The notes under the pieces: model-generated
What the model saw: the letters and a program-made list of their open reading frames with translations, nothing else
Told to the model about the DNA's origin: nothing
Database searches by the model: none
Position numbers and translations under genes: made by a program
Assembly (NCBI GenBank): GCA_937968025.1
Contig: CALBSL010000105.1
Location: 1 to 5,616, forward strand
DNA length: 5,616 nucleotides
Reading direction: 5' to 3'
Origin: an uncultured bacterium
GTDB lineage: Bacteria; Patescibacteriota; Patescibacteriia; 2-12-FULL-60-25
Shown: positions 1 to 5,616 of the stretch, piece after piece
How the letters are laid out: every line of letters starts with the position of its first letter
How positions within the stretch are numbered: position 1 is the first letter of the stretch

Positions 1-30
1 GATCAGTACTGTGACAGATGTATACGCTCT

Positions 31-1623
31 ATGGCTGAAATCAAACCCCAAATCGAAACATTCGCCAAAATCAAGGTTGTTGGCGTTGGTGGATCTGGCG
101 GATCGTCGGTAAACCGCATGGTCGCCTCGAAAATTCGCGGGGTGGAGTTTATTGCCATGAACACCGATGTGCAGGCGCTTCATGCGTCACAGGCACAGCA
201 TAAGCTTCATATTGGCAAGTCTATCACCCGTGGTCTGGGAGCGGGGATGGACCCAGATATTGGGTTGAAAGCAGCGGAAGAATCACAAAACGAGATCAAA
301 GAAATGTTGAAAGGGGCCGACATGGTGTTTGTCACCTGTGGATTGGGGGGTGGAACAGGCTCTGGCGCCTCGCCATTCATCGCTTCAGCAGCACGTGAAG
401 TAGGAGCGCTCACCGTTGCCGTGGTCACCAAGCCTTTTTCGTTTGAAGGGGCGGCTCGTCGTTCTATTGCAGAATCTGCCTACGAAAAACTGGCAGCCAA
501 CGTCGACACCATCATCACGATCCCGAATGATCGTATTTTGCAGATGATCGATAAAAAAACGTCGCTTATTGAGGCGTTTGAAACGGTTGACGACGTCCTT
601 CGACAGGGAGTGCAGGGCATTTCTGAGCTCATCACGCAGCACGGGAATATCAACGTCGACTTTGCCGACGTGCGAGCGATCATGCTCAACCGTGGATCGG
701 CTCTCATGGGGATCGGTCATGGTCATGGGGACAATCGCGCGGCCGATGCAGCTAAAGCGGCGATTGCGTCGCCGTTGCTCGAGGTGTCGATCGATGGGGC
801 AAAGGGTATTTTGTTTACTATCACGGGTGGATCAAATCTTGGTCTCTTCGAGGTGAATGAGGCGGCGAAGATTATTACGCAGACCGCCGATCCAAACGCG
901 AAGGTGATTTTCGGTACGGTTATCGATGAGTCCATGAAGGACGAGGTGAAGATTACCGTTATTGCCACGGGTTTTGATGCGCGGCCAGGAACGGCCAAGC
1001 CAAAGCCGGGGTTCGGAGGATCGATTCCTCCCGCTTCGGCAGCTCCATCCGTGCCGACGCCTGCGGCGTATGGAGGTCCAGCTCCGTCTACCACCCCTAC
1101 GCCACCGGCGTATACGCCTCCTCCTTCGGCCTATCGACCAACGGTGCCGCAACAACAAGCGCCCACTCAGCACGTTCCTGCCATGCAAGAACAGGCTCCC
1201 GCTCCTGAACCGCTCGAAAAATTTCCATTTGGGGGTGTGAATCGCACGCCGTATCCGCCAACGCAGGCGGCTACCTACTACGCTCCAGCAGCGCCTGTCG
1301 CTCCTCGTGTGGAGCAGGCGTACGAGCCTGCTGAGCGCTCAATGCCTGAGCCTCAGCCGTCGCCTGAACCGGTTCCGGCGTATTCAGCGCCGGCCGTGCA
1401 TGATTCGACGCCCGTCGAAGCAGCGCCGTCTCCTGTTGAACCCTCATCTCCGCCGCGTACCACCGTCACGCAGCCGCCTGTTCGCCCATCATCAACGGCA
1501 GACACGTCTTCAGTGAAAACGGTTCCGTCCTATCAGCCTCCAGTAAAAAAAGCCGCCAATAAACCGGTCTCCGAAGAAGAAGATCTCGAAATTCCAGCCT
1601 TTATTCGCAAGAAAATGATGTAA
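31..1623 (+). CDS. ftsZ: Cell division protein FtsZ with extra-long C-terminal linker
   Basis: FtsZ is the tubulin-like GTPase that polymerises at midcell into the Z-ring and recruits the division machinery. The 530-aa product has a GTPase core at about residues 10-318. It carries the N-terminal VGVGGSGG nucleotide loop (17-24), NTD (44-46), the tubulin signature GGGTGSG (106-112), and the T7 catalytic loop NVDFAD with N208, D210 and D213. The core is followed by about 195 residues rich in Pro, Ala, Ser and Thr that look disordered. The protein ends in the conserved tail [11 protein letters not shown] (518-528), which in other bacteria binds FtsA and other tethers. E. coli FtsZ is 383 aa, so the extra length is almost all linker. 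The reading frame is open to the left edge, but there is no in-frame ATG, GTG or TTG upstream, and this ATG gives the usual short N-terminus. No Shine-Dalgarno is visible. nrdR starts 4 nt after the stop. Identity is very secure. Confidence 0.98.
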   Translation: MAEIKPQIETFAKIKVVGVGGSGGSSVNRMVASKIRGVEFIAMNTDVQALHASQAQHKLHIGKSITRGLGAGMDPDIGLKAAEESQNEIKEMLKGADMVFVTCGLGGGTGSGASPFIASAAREVGALTVAVVTKPFSFEGAARRSIAESAYEKLAANVDTIITIPNDRILQMIDKKTSLIEAFETVDDVLRQGVQGISELITQHGNINVDFADVRAIMLNRGSALMGIGHGHGDNRAADAAKAAIASPLLEVSIDGAKGILFTITGGSNLGLFEVNEAAKIITQTADPNAKVIFGTVIDESMKDEVKITVIATGFDARPGTAKPKPGFGGSIPPASAAPSVPTPAAYGGPAPSTTPTPPAYTPPPSAYRPTVPQQQAPTQHVPAMQEQAPAPEPLEKFPFGGVNRTPYPPTQAATYYAPAAPVAPRVEQAYEPAERSMPEPQPSPEPVPAYSAPAVHDSTPVEAAPSPVEPSSPPRTTVTQPPVRPSSTADTSSVKTVPSYQPPVKKAANKPVSEEEDLEIPAFIRKKMM

Positions 1624-1627
1624 CGCT

Positions 1628-2098
1628 ATGCGATGTCCGGTCTGCAGCCATGGAGAAACGAAGGTGATTGACTCACGTGTCACGCAAGACGACTCGTCTA
1701 TCCGACGTCGACGTGAATGTGATCAGTGCCAGTTTCGGTTTTCCACCGTAGAACAGATGGAGCTTCTTGGTCTCACGGTGGTCAAGCGAAATGGACATCG
1801 GGAGTCGTATGCGCACGAGAAACTTGAACGCGGCATTCGTCGAGCGTTAGAAAAACGATCGTATACGGAGGTGGCGTTTCATGCCCTGATTCAGGGCGTC
1901 GAACTCGATTTGCAACGAGAACGTACCACGGAGGTCACATCTGCACGCATCGGAGAATTGGTCATGGAACGGCTGCGTGGATTTGATAAAGTCGCCTATA
2001 TTCGCTTCGCATCGGTGTATCGTTCGTTTGAAGATGTGGAGACCTTTCAGAAGGCTCTCGCTCAGCTTACGCCGAAACGACGAAAGATCGCCCCGTAA
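1628..2098 (+). CDS. nrdR: Transcriptional repressor NrdR
   Basis: NrdR senses the ATP/dATP balance and represses ribonucleotide reductase genes by binding NrdR boxes. The 156-aa product is close to the usual length of about 150. It has an N-terminal zinc ribbon with CPVC (C3, C6) and CDQC (C31, C34), and the typical KVIDSR and RRRREC segments between them. An ATP-cone domain follows at about residues 49-139, including VVKRNG (51-56), the EKLERGI helix and the strongly conserved block DKVAYIRFASVYRSFED (120-136). The C-terminus is a short basic tail. The start lies 4 nt after the ftsZ stop (TAA-CGCT-ATG) with no Shine-Dalgarno, so translation is probably coupled to ftsZ. An intrinsic terminator begins inside the stop codon. 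No ribonucleotide reductase gene and no convincing NrdR box is in the window, so its targets must lie elsewhere. Confidence 0.97.
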   Translation: MRCPVCSHGETKVIDSRVTQDDSSIRRRRECDQCQFRFSTVEQMELLGLTVVKRNGHRESYAHEKLERGIRRALEKRSYTEVAFHALIQGVELDLQRERTTEVTSARIGELVMERLRGFDKVAYIRFASVYRSFEDVETFQKALAQLTPKRRKIAP

Positions 2099-2119
2099 AC
2101 AGGATCACTCCTGTTTTTT
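2097..2119 (+). terminator. Intrinsic terminator after ftsZ-nrdR
   Basis: ACAGGA (2099-2104) pairs with TCCTGT (2109-2114) around the 4-nt loop TCAC. Two more A-T pairs extend the base of the stem, and six T run from 2114 to 2119. The stem has only three G-C pairs, so it is of moderate strength. It overlaps the nrdR stop codon. The minus strand lacks a comparable T-tract, so it should act only in the plus direction. Confidence 0.7.
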
Positions 2120-2121
2120 GG

Positions 2122-2150
2122 TTGTCGCTTTTGTCGCACTCAGGTATCCT
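2122..2150 (+). promoter_or_regulatory. Candidate sigma-70-type promoter for htrA-like gene and pyk
   Basis: TTGTCG (2122-2127, 4 of 6 matches to TTGACA) and TATCCT (2145-2150, 4 of 6 to TATAAT) are separated by 17 bp. They sit directly after the nrdR terminator and just before the protease gene, where a new promoter is expected. Transcription would begin near 2157, leaving a leader of only about 8 nt. Found by eye; hexamers of this quality also arise by chance. Confidence 0.4.
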
Positions 2151-2164
2151 TTAGGGACTGGACT

Positions 2165-3355
2165 ATGAATTCTTTTTCATCTGCATCGCGACCATCCTCA
2201 TGGTCACTCGTGGTTGCTGCTCTTATTGGTGCTGCGGCAAGTGGTGTGGCGTATTTTGTCCTTCCTCCTCGTTCAGGCTCTGTGCTTGAAGCCCCTACGG
2301 TCCGTACCGGGGCTCCTGAGTTGCTCGTCGCGGGTAGTGAAGAGGAACAAGTCGTGCGCGTTGTACAGCGCTCGCTGGCGGCGGTCGTTTCGATCGACGT
2401 CTCACGGACGGTTTCTTCGACACGCGTTTCATTTTTTGATGAAGATCAGCTCGGAATGGCGGTTCCGCCGTCGATCCGGCGGAGAATTGGTGGAGGATCT
2501 GGGTTTTTTGTGTCGGCAGATGGCTTGCTCGTGACGAATCGACACGTGGTCGATGATCGTACCGCTCAATACGCCGTGACGTTACAGGATGGGAAGCAAT
2601 ACCCGGCAAAGATTCTTGCCGTTGATCCAACGCTCGATCTCGCCGTATTGCAGGTAGAAGGGGTTTCGAACATGCCGATTCTGGAGCTCGGAGACAGTGA
2701 AGCCATCCAGATTGGACAAACGGTGATCGCTATTGGCAATGCGCTTGCCGAATTTCAAAACAGCGTGACAAAGGGGGTGATCTCTGGAAAAAATCGACGC
2801 TTAGTCGCGGGGGGTCTTGGTGGCGCTGAACTGATTGAAGAGGCCTTGCAGACGGACGCCCCGATTAGTCCCGGAAATTCAGGTGGTCCGTTGCTCGATC
2901 TTCGCGGTCGGGTGGTGGGCGTCAATACCGCTGTTTCCAGTGATGGTCAGTCCCTTGGTTTTGCCATCCCGGTAAACGCCGTCAAGCGAGCGGTGGAGAG
3001 CGTGAAGAAAACCGGTCGCATCGTCCGTCCTTGGCTTGGCGTTCGTTATTTCATGATTGATAGTGAGTCTGCGCAACGTGATCGGCTTCCGGTGGACTAC
3101 GGGGCGCTCATTTCCCGCGGTTCATCACCGCGAGACCCGGCGGTTGTCTCAGGGTCACCGGCAGATAAGGCTGGCATCAAGGAAAACGACATTATCTTAG
3201 AAGTGGCCGGAAAAAAGCTCGGAAAAGATCGGAGTTTAGCTTCGGCATTGGGGGCATTTACCGCTGGCGATACGGTGCAGCTAAAGGTGCTTCGCGATGG
3301 GGCAGAGCGCATGCTTGAGCTTACGCTGGACGAGCGCACCAACGAAACGCGCTAG
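2165..3355 (+). CDS. Membrane-anchored HtrA/DegP-family serine protease
   Basis: This is a trypsin-fold protease with one PDZ domain, of the DegP/DegQ/DegS/HtrA family, which degrades or senses misfolded proteins outside the cytoplasmic membrane. The 396-aa product starts with a short polar segment and a hydrophobic helix at about residues 14-33, probably an uncleaved signal anchor. A linker leads into the protease domain at about 60-285. The catalytic triad is visible: H127 in TNRHVV, D158 in LDLAVL, and S239 in GNSGGP. The helix-strand segment LGFAIPV (264-270) is typical of the family. One PDZ domain follows at about 288-385, with GSPADKAGIKENDII (330-344) as its core. One PDZ with an anchor resembles DegS or Gram-positive HtrA more than DegP, which has two. 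The ATG has only a weak AGGG (2153-2156) upstream. pyk begins 4 nt after the stop. The family is sure; the exact paralogue is not, so no symbol is given. Confidence 0.95.
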   Translation: MNSFSSASRPSSWSLVVAALIGAAASGVAYFVLPPRSGSVLEAPTVRTGAPELLVAGSEEEQVVRVVQRSLAAVVSIDVSRTVSSTRVSFFDEDQLGMAVPPSIRRRIGGGSGFFVSADGLLVTNRHVVDDRTAQYAVTLQDGKQYPAKILAVDPTLDLAVLQVEGVSNMPILELGDSEAIQIGQTVIAIGNALAEFQNSVTKGVISGKNRRLVAGGLGGAELIEEALQTDAPISPGNSGGPLLDLRGRVVGVNTAVSSDGQSLGFAIPVNAVKRAVESVKKTGRIVRPWLGVRYFMIDSESAQRDRLPVDYGALISRGSSPRDPAVVSGSPADKAGIKENDIILEVAGKKLGKDRSLASALGAFTAGDTVQLKVLRDGAERMLELTLDERTNETR

Positions 3356-3359
3356 CTGT

Positions 3360-4784
3360 ATGCATCCTGTCTCTCCTTCAACAAAAATTGTTTGCACGAT
3401 CGGACCTTCTTCTGCGAATGAGCGCACCCTTTCCGCCATGGCGAATGCGGGGATGACGGTGTGTCGCCTCAATTTCTCTCACGGAACACACGAGAATCAT
3501 GCGGAGCTCATCACGCTTATTCGTCATGTGGCGAAGAAAACAGGGAAGCATCTTGCGATTTTACAGGATCTCCAAGGACCCAAGATTCGTGTTGGTGAGT
3601 TGCCGAAAGAGGGGATCACGCTCCCAACGGGGTCAGAGGTCTCGTTTACTTCAGGCGTTTCTCGATCTTCGAAGGTGTTGACCGTGAGTTATCCTCGTTT
3701 AGCGAAGGAAGTGCGTGTGGGGCATCGACTCCTTTTCGACGACGGATTGCTCCAGGCGCGTGTGAAGCGAGTGAAGGGGGAGGAGGTTCTCTGTGAAATG
3801 GAGTTTGGTGGAACACTGTATTCGCACAAGGGGATGAACTTGCCCGACACGACCACCACCGTCTCATCCATGAGCGAAAAAGATCGGAAAGATCTCCTCT
3901 TTGGATTAAAGCAAGACGTCGACTTTGTGGCGTTGTCGTTTGTACGTTCAGCGAAGGATATTCACGAACTGCGAACGTTGATCGAAAAACATGCTGGGCG
4001 AGGGGTACGTCCACGGATCATCGCCAAGATTGAAAAGCCAGAAGCGCTGGAAGATCTCGAAGCGATTATCGAGGCGACGGATGGGATTATGGTTGCTCGC
4101 GGGGATTTGGGGATTGAAATCCCTGCTGAGCGAGTCCCGCTCGTCCAGAAGGATCTGATTCGTCGCTGTTTGTTTGCGGCAAAGCCGGTCATTGTTGCGA
4201 CGCAGATGCTCGATTCAATGATCCGTCAGCCACGTGCCACGCGCGCTGAAATTTCTGATGTGGCAAATGCGGCCATCGATCACACCGACGCAACCATGCT
4301 CTCCGGAGAGTCTGCAACAGGCGCATTCCCGCTCGAAGCGGTCCAAACCATGAGCAGAACGTTGCTTGAGGTCGAGAAGAGCTCCTTGGATGATCTTCCG
4401 CCGCATCTTCGACTGCACCCAAACGAACCGGAGGAAGCGATGACGAATGTCGCCACGATTCTTTCGCACGCGCTCGAGGCAAAGGCGATTGTGTGTTTGA
4501 CTGATACCGGCGAGGCGGTCCGCCTTCTGTCACGGCATCGACCATCCATGCCGATTTATGCCTGTACCGATAAACCCCATATTGGCCGTCAGGCGAATCT
4601 TTCTTGGGGCGTGATCCCGTGCGTGTTTCCTTCTTGGAAGAACCGTCACGCCTGGGATGTGCAGGCGCTCGCCTGGTTGCATAAAAATAAACTCGTCAAA
4701 ACAGGAGATGAACTGATTTTTGTCGGGGGTGAACCGTTGGGAAAAACGGGTCAGGTTCCGTGGATTGAGGTGCGCAAGGTGTAA
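3360..4784 (+). CDS. pyk: Pyruvate kinase
   Basis: Pyruvate kinase transfers phosphate from phosphoenolpyruvate to ADP, giving pyruvate and ATP in the last step of glycolysis in the cytoplasm. The 474-aa product has TKIVCTIGPSS at its N-terminus and phosphate/metal-binding residues R36, N38, S40 and H41 in CRLNFSHG. D70 lies in LQDLQGPKIRVGE, and a B-domain insertion spans about 79-172. IIAKIEKPEAL carries catalytic K223 and metal ligand E225; MVARGDLGIEIP carries D249; ATQMLDSM carries T281. A C-terminal allosteric-type domain starts near 345. Length is normal for a bacterial enzyme without the extra phosphohistidine domain. K75, with L71, Q72 and V78, matches the K+-independent subgroup. 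The frame is also open from an ATG at 3297, but that 21-aa extension lies inside the protease gene and lacks family similarity, so 3360 was chosen. The junction is TAG-CTGT-ATG with no Shine-Dalgarno, suggesting coupling to the upstream gene. Confidence 0.97.
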   Translation: MHPVSPSTKIVCTIGPSSANERTLSAMANAGMTVCRLNFSHGTHENHAELITLIRHVAKKTGKHLAILQDLQGPKIRVGELPKEGITLPTGSEVSFTSGVSRSSKVLTVSYPRLAKEVRVGHRLLFDDGLLQARVKRVKGEEVLCEMEFGGTLYSHKGMNLPDTTTTVSSMSEKDRKDLLFGLKQDVDFVALSFVRSAKDIHELRTLIEKHAGRGVRPRIIAKIEKPEALEDLEAIIEATDGIMVARGDLGIEIPAERVPLVQKDLIRRCLFAAKPVIVATQMLDSMIRQPRATRAEISDVANAAIDHTDATMLSGESATGAFPLEAVQTMSRTLLEVEKSSLDDLPPHLRLHPNEPEEAMTNVATILSHALEAKAIVCLTDTGEAVRLLSRHRPSMPIYACTDKPHIGRQANLSWGVIPCVFPSWKNRHAWDVQALAWLHKNKLVKTGDELIFVGGEPLGKTGQVPWIEVRKV

Positions 4785-4800
4785 AAATCCAGGCAGATAC

Positions 4801-4831
4801 AAAACACCTCCGATTCGCGGAGGTGTTTTTT
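4801..4831 (+). terminator. Strong bidirectional terminator between pyk and the DUF2892 gene
   Basis: AAAACACCTCCG (4801-4812) pairs perfectly with CGGAGGTGTTTT (4818-4829) around the 5-nt loop ATTCG. Six T (4826-4831) follow on the plus strand, so this ends the protease-pyk transcript 16 nt past the pyk stop. On the minus strand the same stem is followed by four T, so it can also end the convergent DUF2892 transcript, whose stop codon is 10 nt away. Confidence 0.9.
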
Positions 4832-4841
4832 GAGATCGACG

Positions 4842-5057
4842 CTATTTTTTTGGAGGAGTAGGGATAGGGCACGTGCTCTTTCCTAAAAGCGCGTACAGAA
4901 CGCACCAGCTGGTAAGGGCTTGAAAGAGACAAAAGAGGGCGCCTGCGAGGAGAATAAGCTGCCAAGGGAGAGACTCTGATCTATATGCCGCGATCGCGAG
5001 AAGAATGGCGAAGGCGAGCCGGAGGAGACGGTCAGGTGTACCAATGTTTTTGGTCAT
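4842..5057 (-). CDS. Small DUF2892 (YgaP-type transmembrane domain) protein
   Basis: The 71-aa product begins MTKNIGTPDRLLRL, the hallmark N-terminus of DUF2892 proteins. It has two hydrophobic helices at about residues 11-25 and 31-51, and ends with a motif of the form C-x2-Y-x-LLG-x3-CP (C52 to P64). A further cysteine is C43. The Pro/Lys tail is probably cytoplasmic. The same two-helix unit is found fused to rhodanese domains in YgaP and free-standing in many bacteria; its molecular role is unsettled, so no function is assigned. The frame is open from an ATG at 5108, but the extra 17 residues are polar and unlike the family, so the ATG at 5057 was chosen; the ATG at 5069 remains possible. 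No Shine-Dalgarno precedes any of these starts. It is convergent with pyk, shares its terminator, and is divergent from the Nudix gene. Confidence 0.82.
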   Translation of the reverse strand: MTKNIGTPDRLLRLAFAILLAIAAYRSESLPWQLILLAGALFCLFQALTSWCVLYALLGKSTCPIPTPPKK

Positions 5058-5160
5058 AGGGGGTACCATCAGCGTAGCACGATAAGGTGAATTCGTCGCC
5101 TTATTCATTGTGTATGTAAGCTTGCTTTAGCGTTGATGGATAGGTAGATTCCTTGGTGTT
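5058..5160. other. Divergent intergenic spacer between DUF2892 and Nudix genes
   Basis: This 103-bp spacer must hold the promoters of both divergent genes, and is the longest non-coding stretch in the window. On the minus strand I saw only a weak extended -10-like TGCTACGCT (5079-5071) without a good -35. I saw no clear operator palindrome, riboswitch or small RNA. The DUF2892 frame stays open through about half of it, so a longer N-terminus cannot be fully excluded. Confidence 0.5.
5122..5150 (+). promoter_or_regulatory. Possible promoter for the Nudix gene
   Basis: TTGCTT (5122-5127, 3 of 6 matches to TTGACA) and TAGATT (5145-5150, 4 of 6 to TATAAT) are spaced by 17 bp. Transcription would start near 5157, about 4 nt before the ATG, giving an almost leaderless mRNA. 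This agrees with the absence of a Shine-Dalgarno, but the hexamers are weak. Confidence 0.25.
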
Positions 5161-5589
5161 ATGTCGCAACAACGAATTACCGCACGGGGAGTATTAACAC
5201 ACGAAGGAAAAATCTTTACCGCTAAACGAGCGGAAACAAAGCGGTATTTTCCAGGGATATACGAACTTCCGGGTGGATGGGTGGAGTTTGGTGAGCATCC
5301 AGAGACAACGGTTGTACGCGAGTTTAAGGAAGAATGCGGCCTTGATGTTACGATAGAAGGGTTTGTGTGTTCCGGTTCCCAAATCCTCGAGGCCGATCAT
5401 CTTGTCGAGTTCTATTTCTTTGTTCGTAGACAAGACCCCGCCCAACAGCCGCAGATACAGGAATGTGATCATAGTGAAATACGTTGGTGGGATCAAGAAA
5501 CCTTTTTACACGAATGGGAGGTTTCGCATCCTGACTATCTAGCGATAAAAAAGGCGTTCGAGATTCTTCGCCAAAATTCTGCACTTTGA
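5161..5589 (+). CDS. Nudix (MutT-family) hydrolase
   Basis: Nudix enzymes hydrolyse nucleoside diphosphates linked to another group X, for example oxidised dNTPs, ADP-ribose or dinucleoside polyphosphates. The 142-aa product has a complete Nudix box at residues 39-61. G39 and E45 give the Gx5E part, followed after seven residues by R53-E54-F55-K56-E57-E58-C59-G60-L61, so all metal-binding glutamates are present. The preceding YELPGG and the N-terminal RGVLTHEGKIFTAKR strand pattern are typical of small single-domain MutT-like proteins. The substrate cannot be told from the sequence; dNTP pool sanitation is one option among several. No Shine-Dalgarno precedes the ATG. The gene ends with tandem stops TGA-TAG, and a further gene seems to begin 21 nt downstream. 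Family assignment is secure. Confidence 0.93.
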   Translation: MSQQRITARGVLTHEGKIFTAKRAETKRYFPGIYELPGGWVEFGEHPETTVVREFKEECGLDVTIEGFVCSGSQILEADHLVEFYFFVRRQDPAQQPQIQECDHSEIRWWDQETFLHEWEVSHPDYLAIKKAFEILRQNSAL

Positions 5590-5598
5590 TAGCAGACT

Positions 5599-5605
5599 GA
5601 GGTGA
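5599..5605 (+). promoter_or_regulatory. Strong Shine-Dalgarno sequence for the edge gene
   Basis: GAGGTGA matches seven consecutive positions of the anti-Shine-Dalgarno complement and lies 5 nt before the ATG at 5611. It is by far the best ribosome binding site in the window and is the main reason to call a gene start at the edge. Confidence 0.65.
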
Positions 5606-5610
5606 GAATA

Positions 5611-5616
5611 ATGCCA
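5611..5616 (+). CDS. Start of an unidentified gene, cut by the window edge
   Basis: Only ATG-CCA (Met-Pro) is visible. The call rests on the strong Shine-Dalgarno at ideal spacing and on position, 21 nt after the Nudix stop in the same direction with no terminator between them. It is probably cotranscribed with the Nudix gene. Nothing can be said about its product. Confidence 0.5.

Noticed and set aside
1..14. The end of a preceding gene, perhaps ftsA, stopping at TGA 12-14
   Set aside because: Only four codons would be visible, too few to support any call.
18..38. A six-codon upstream frame overlapping the ftsZ start
   Set aside because: It has no Shine-Dalgarno, is very short and there is no evidence of translation; chance is the simplest explanation.
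385..726. A 113-codon open frame antisense to ftsZ
   Set aside because: It mirrors a strongly conserved FtsZ core, has a composition typical of an antisense shadow and shows no recognisable motif. The other antisense frames in ftsZ, the protease gene and pyk were rejected for the same reason.
3297..3359. A longer pyruvate kinase start at the ATG at 3297
   Set aside because: It overlaps the protease gene by 59 nt and adds 21 residues that do not resemble pyruvate kinase N-termini; the family starts shortly before TKIVCTIGPS.
5058..5108. A longer DUF2892 protein starting at 5108 on the minus strand
   Set aside because: The 17 added residues are not family-like, and MTKNIGT at 5057 is the standard start; no ribosome binding site supports the longer form.
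5106..5121. A possible NrdR box in the divergent spacer (TTGTGTATGTAAG)
   Set aside because: It matches only part of the NrdR box pattern, has no paired second box and does not lie by a ribonucleotide reductase gene.
5587..5592. Possible recoding of UGA to glycine, as in some candidate phyla
   Set aside because: The long genes have no in-frame TGA, and the Nudix protein is complete at its TGA, which is followed directly by TAG.

Overview
This window reads as a compact piece of bacterial chromosome carrying conserved housekeeping genes. Six complete protein genes and the first two codons of a seventh fill nearly all of it. In order they are ftsZ (cell division GTPase), nrdR (zinc-finger/ATP-cone repressor of ribonucleotide reductase), a DegP/HtrA-type membrane-anchored serine protease, pyk (pyruvate kinase), a small two-helix DUF2892 membrane protein on the minus strand, a Nudix hydrolase, and an ATG with a strong Shine-Dalgarno sequence at the right edge. 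No tRNA, rRNA, mobile element, CRISPR array or phage gene was seen.

The gene forms (an FtsZ with N-terminal [16 protein letters not shown] and a very long disordered linker, a single-PDZ HtrA, a minimal DUF2892 protein), the tight packing and the mid-range G+C suggest a Patescibacteria/Candidate Phyla Radiation bacterium. That placement is inferred from general resemblance and was not tested by a search. The standard bacterial code fits: the long genes contain no in-frame TGA, and the Nudix gene ends in TGA-TAG.

Layout: ftsZ and nrdR form a bicistron separated by 4 nt and closed by an intrinsic terminator that starts inside the nrdR stop codon. A candidate promoter immediately downstream would drive the htrA-like gene and pyk, also separated by 4 nt. 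That unit ends at a strong 12-bp hairpin with a T-tract, which lies between pyk and the convergent DUF2892 gene and can serve both strands. A 103-bp divergent spacer separates DUF2892 from the Nudix gene.

The first unit links division to control of dNTP supply. The second pairs an envelope quality-control protease with the last ATP-yielding step of glycolysis; any functional link there is speculative. I found no clear sign of a previously undescribed system. The points most worth a second look are the unusual FtsZ linker with repeated Tyr-Pro motifs, the stop-N4-ATG junctions without Shine-Dalgarno sequences, and pyruvate kinase residues that predict K+-independence.
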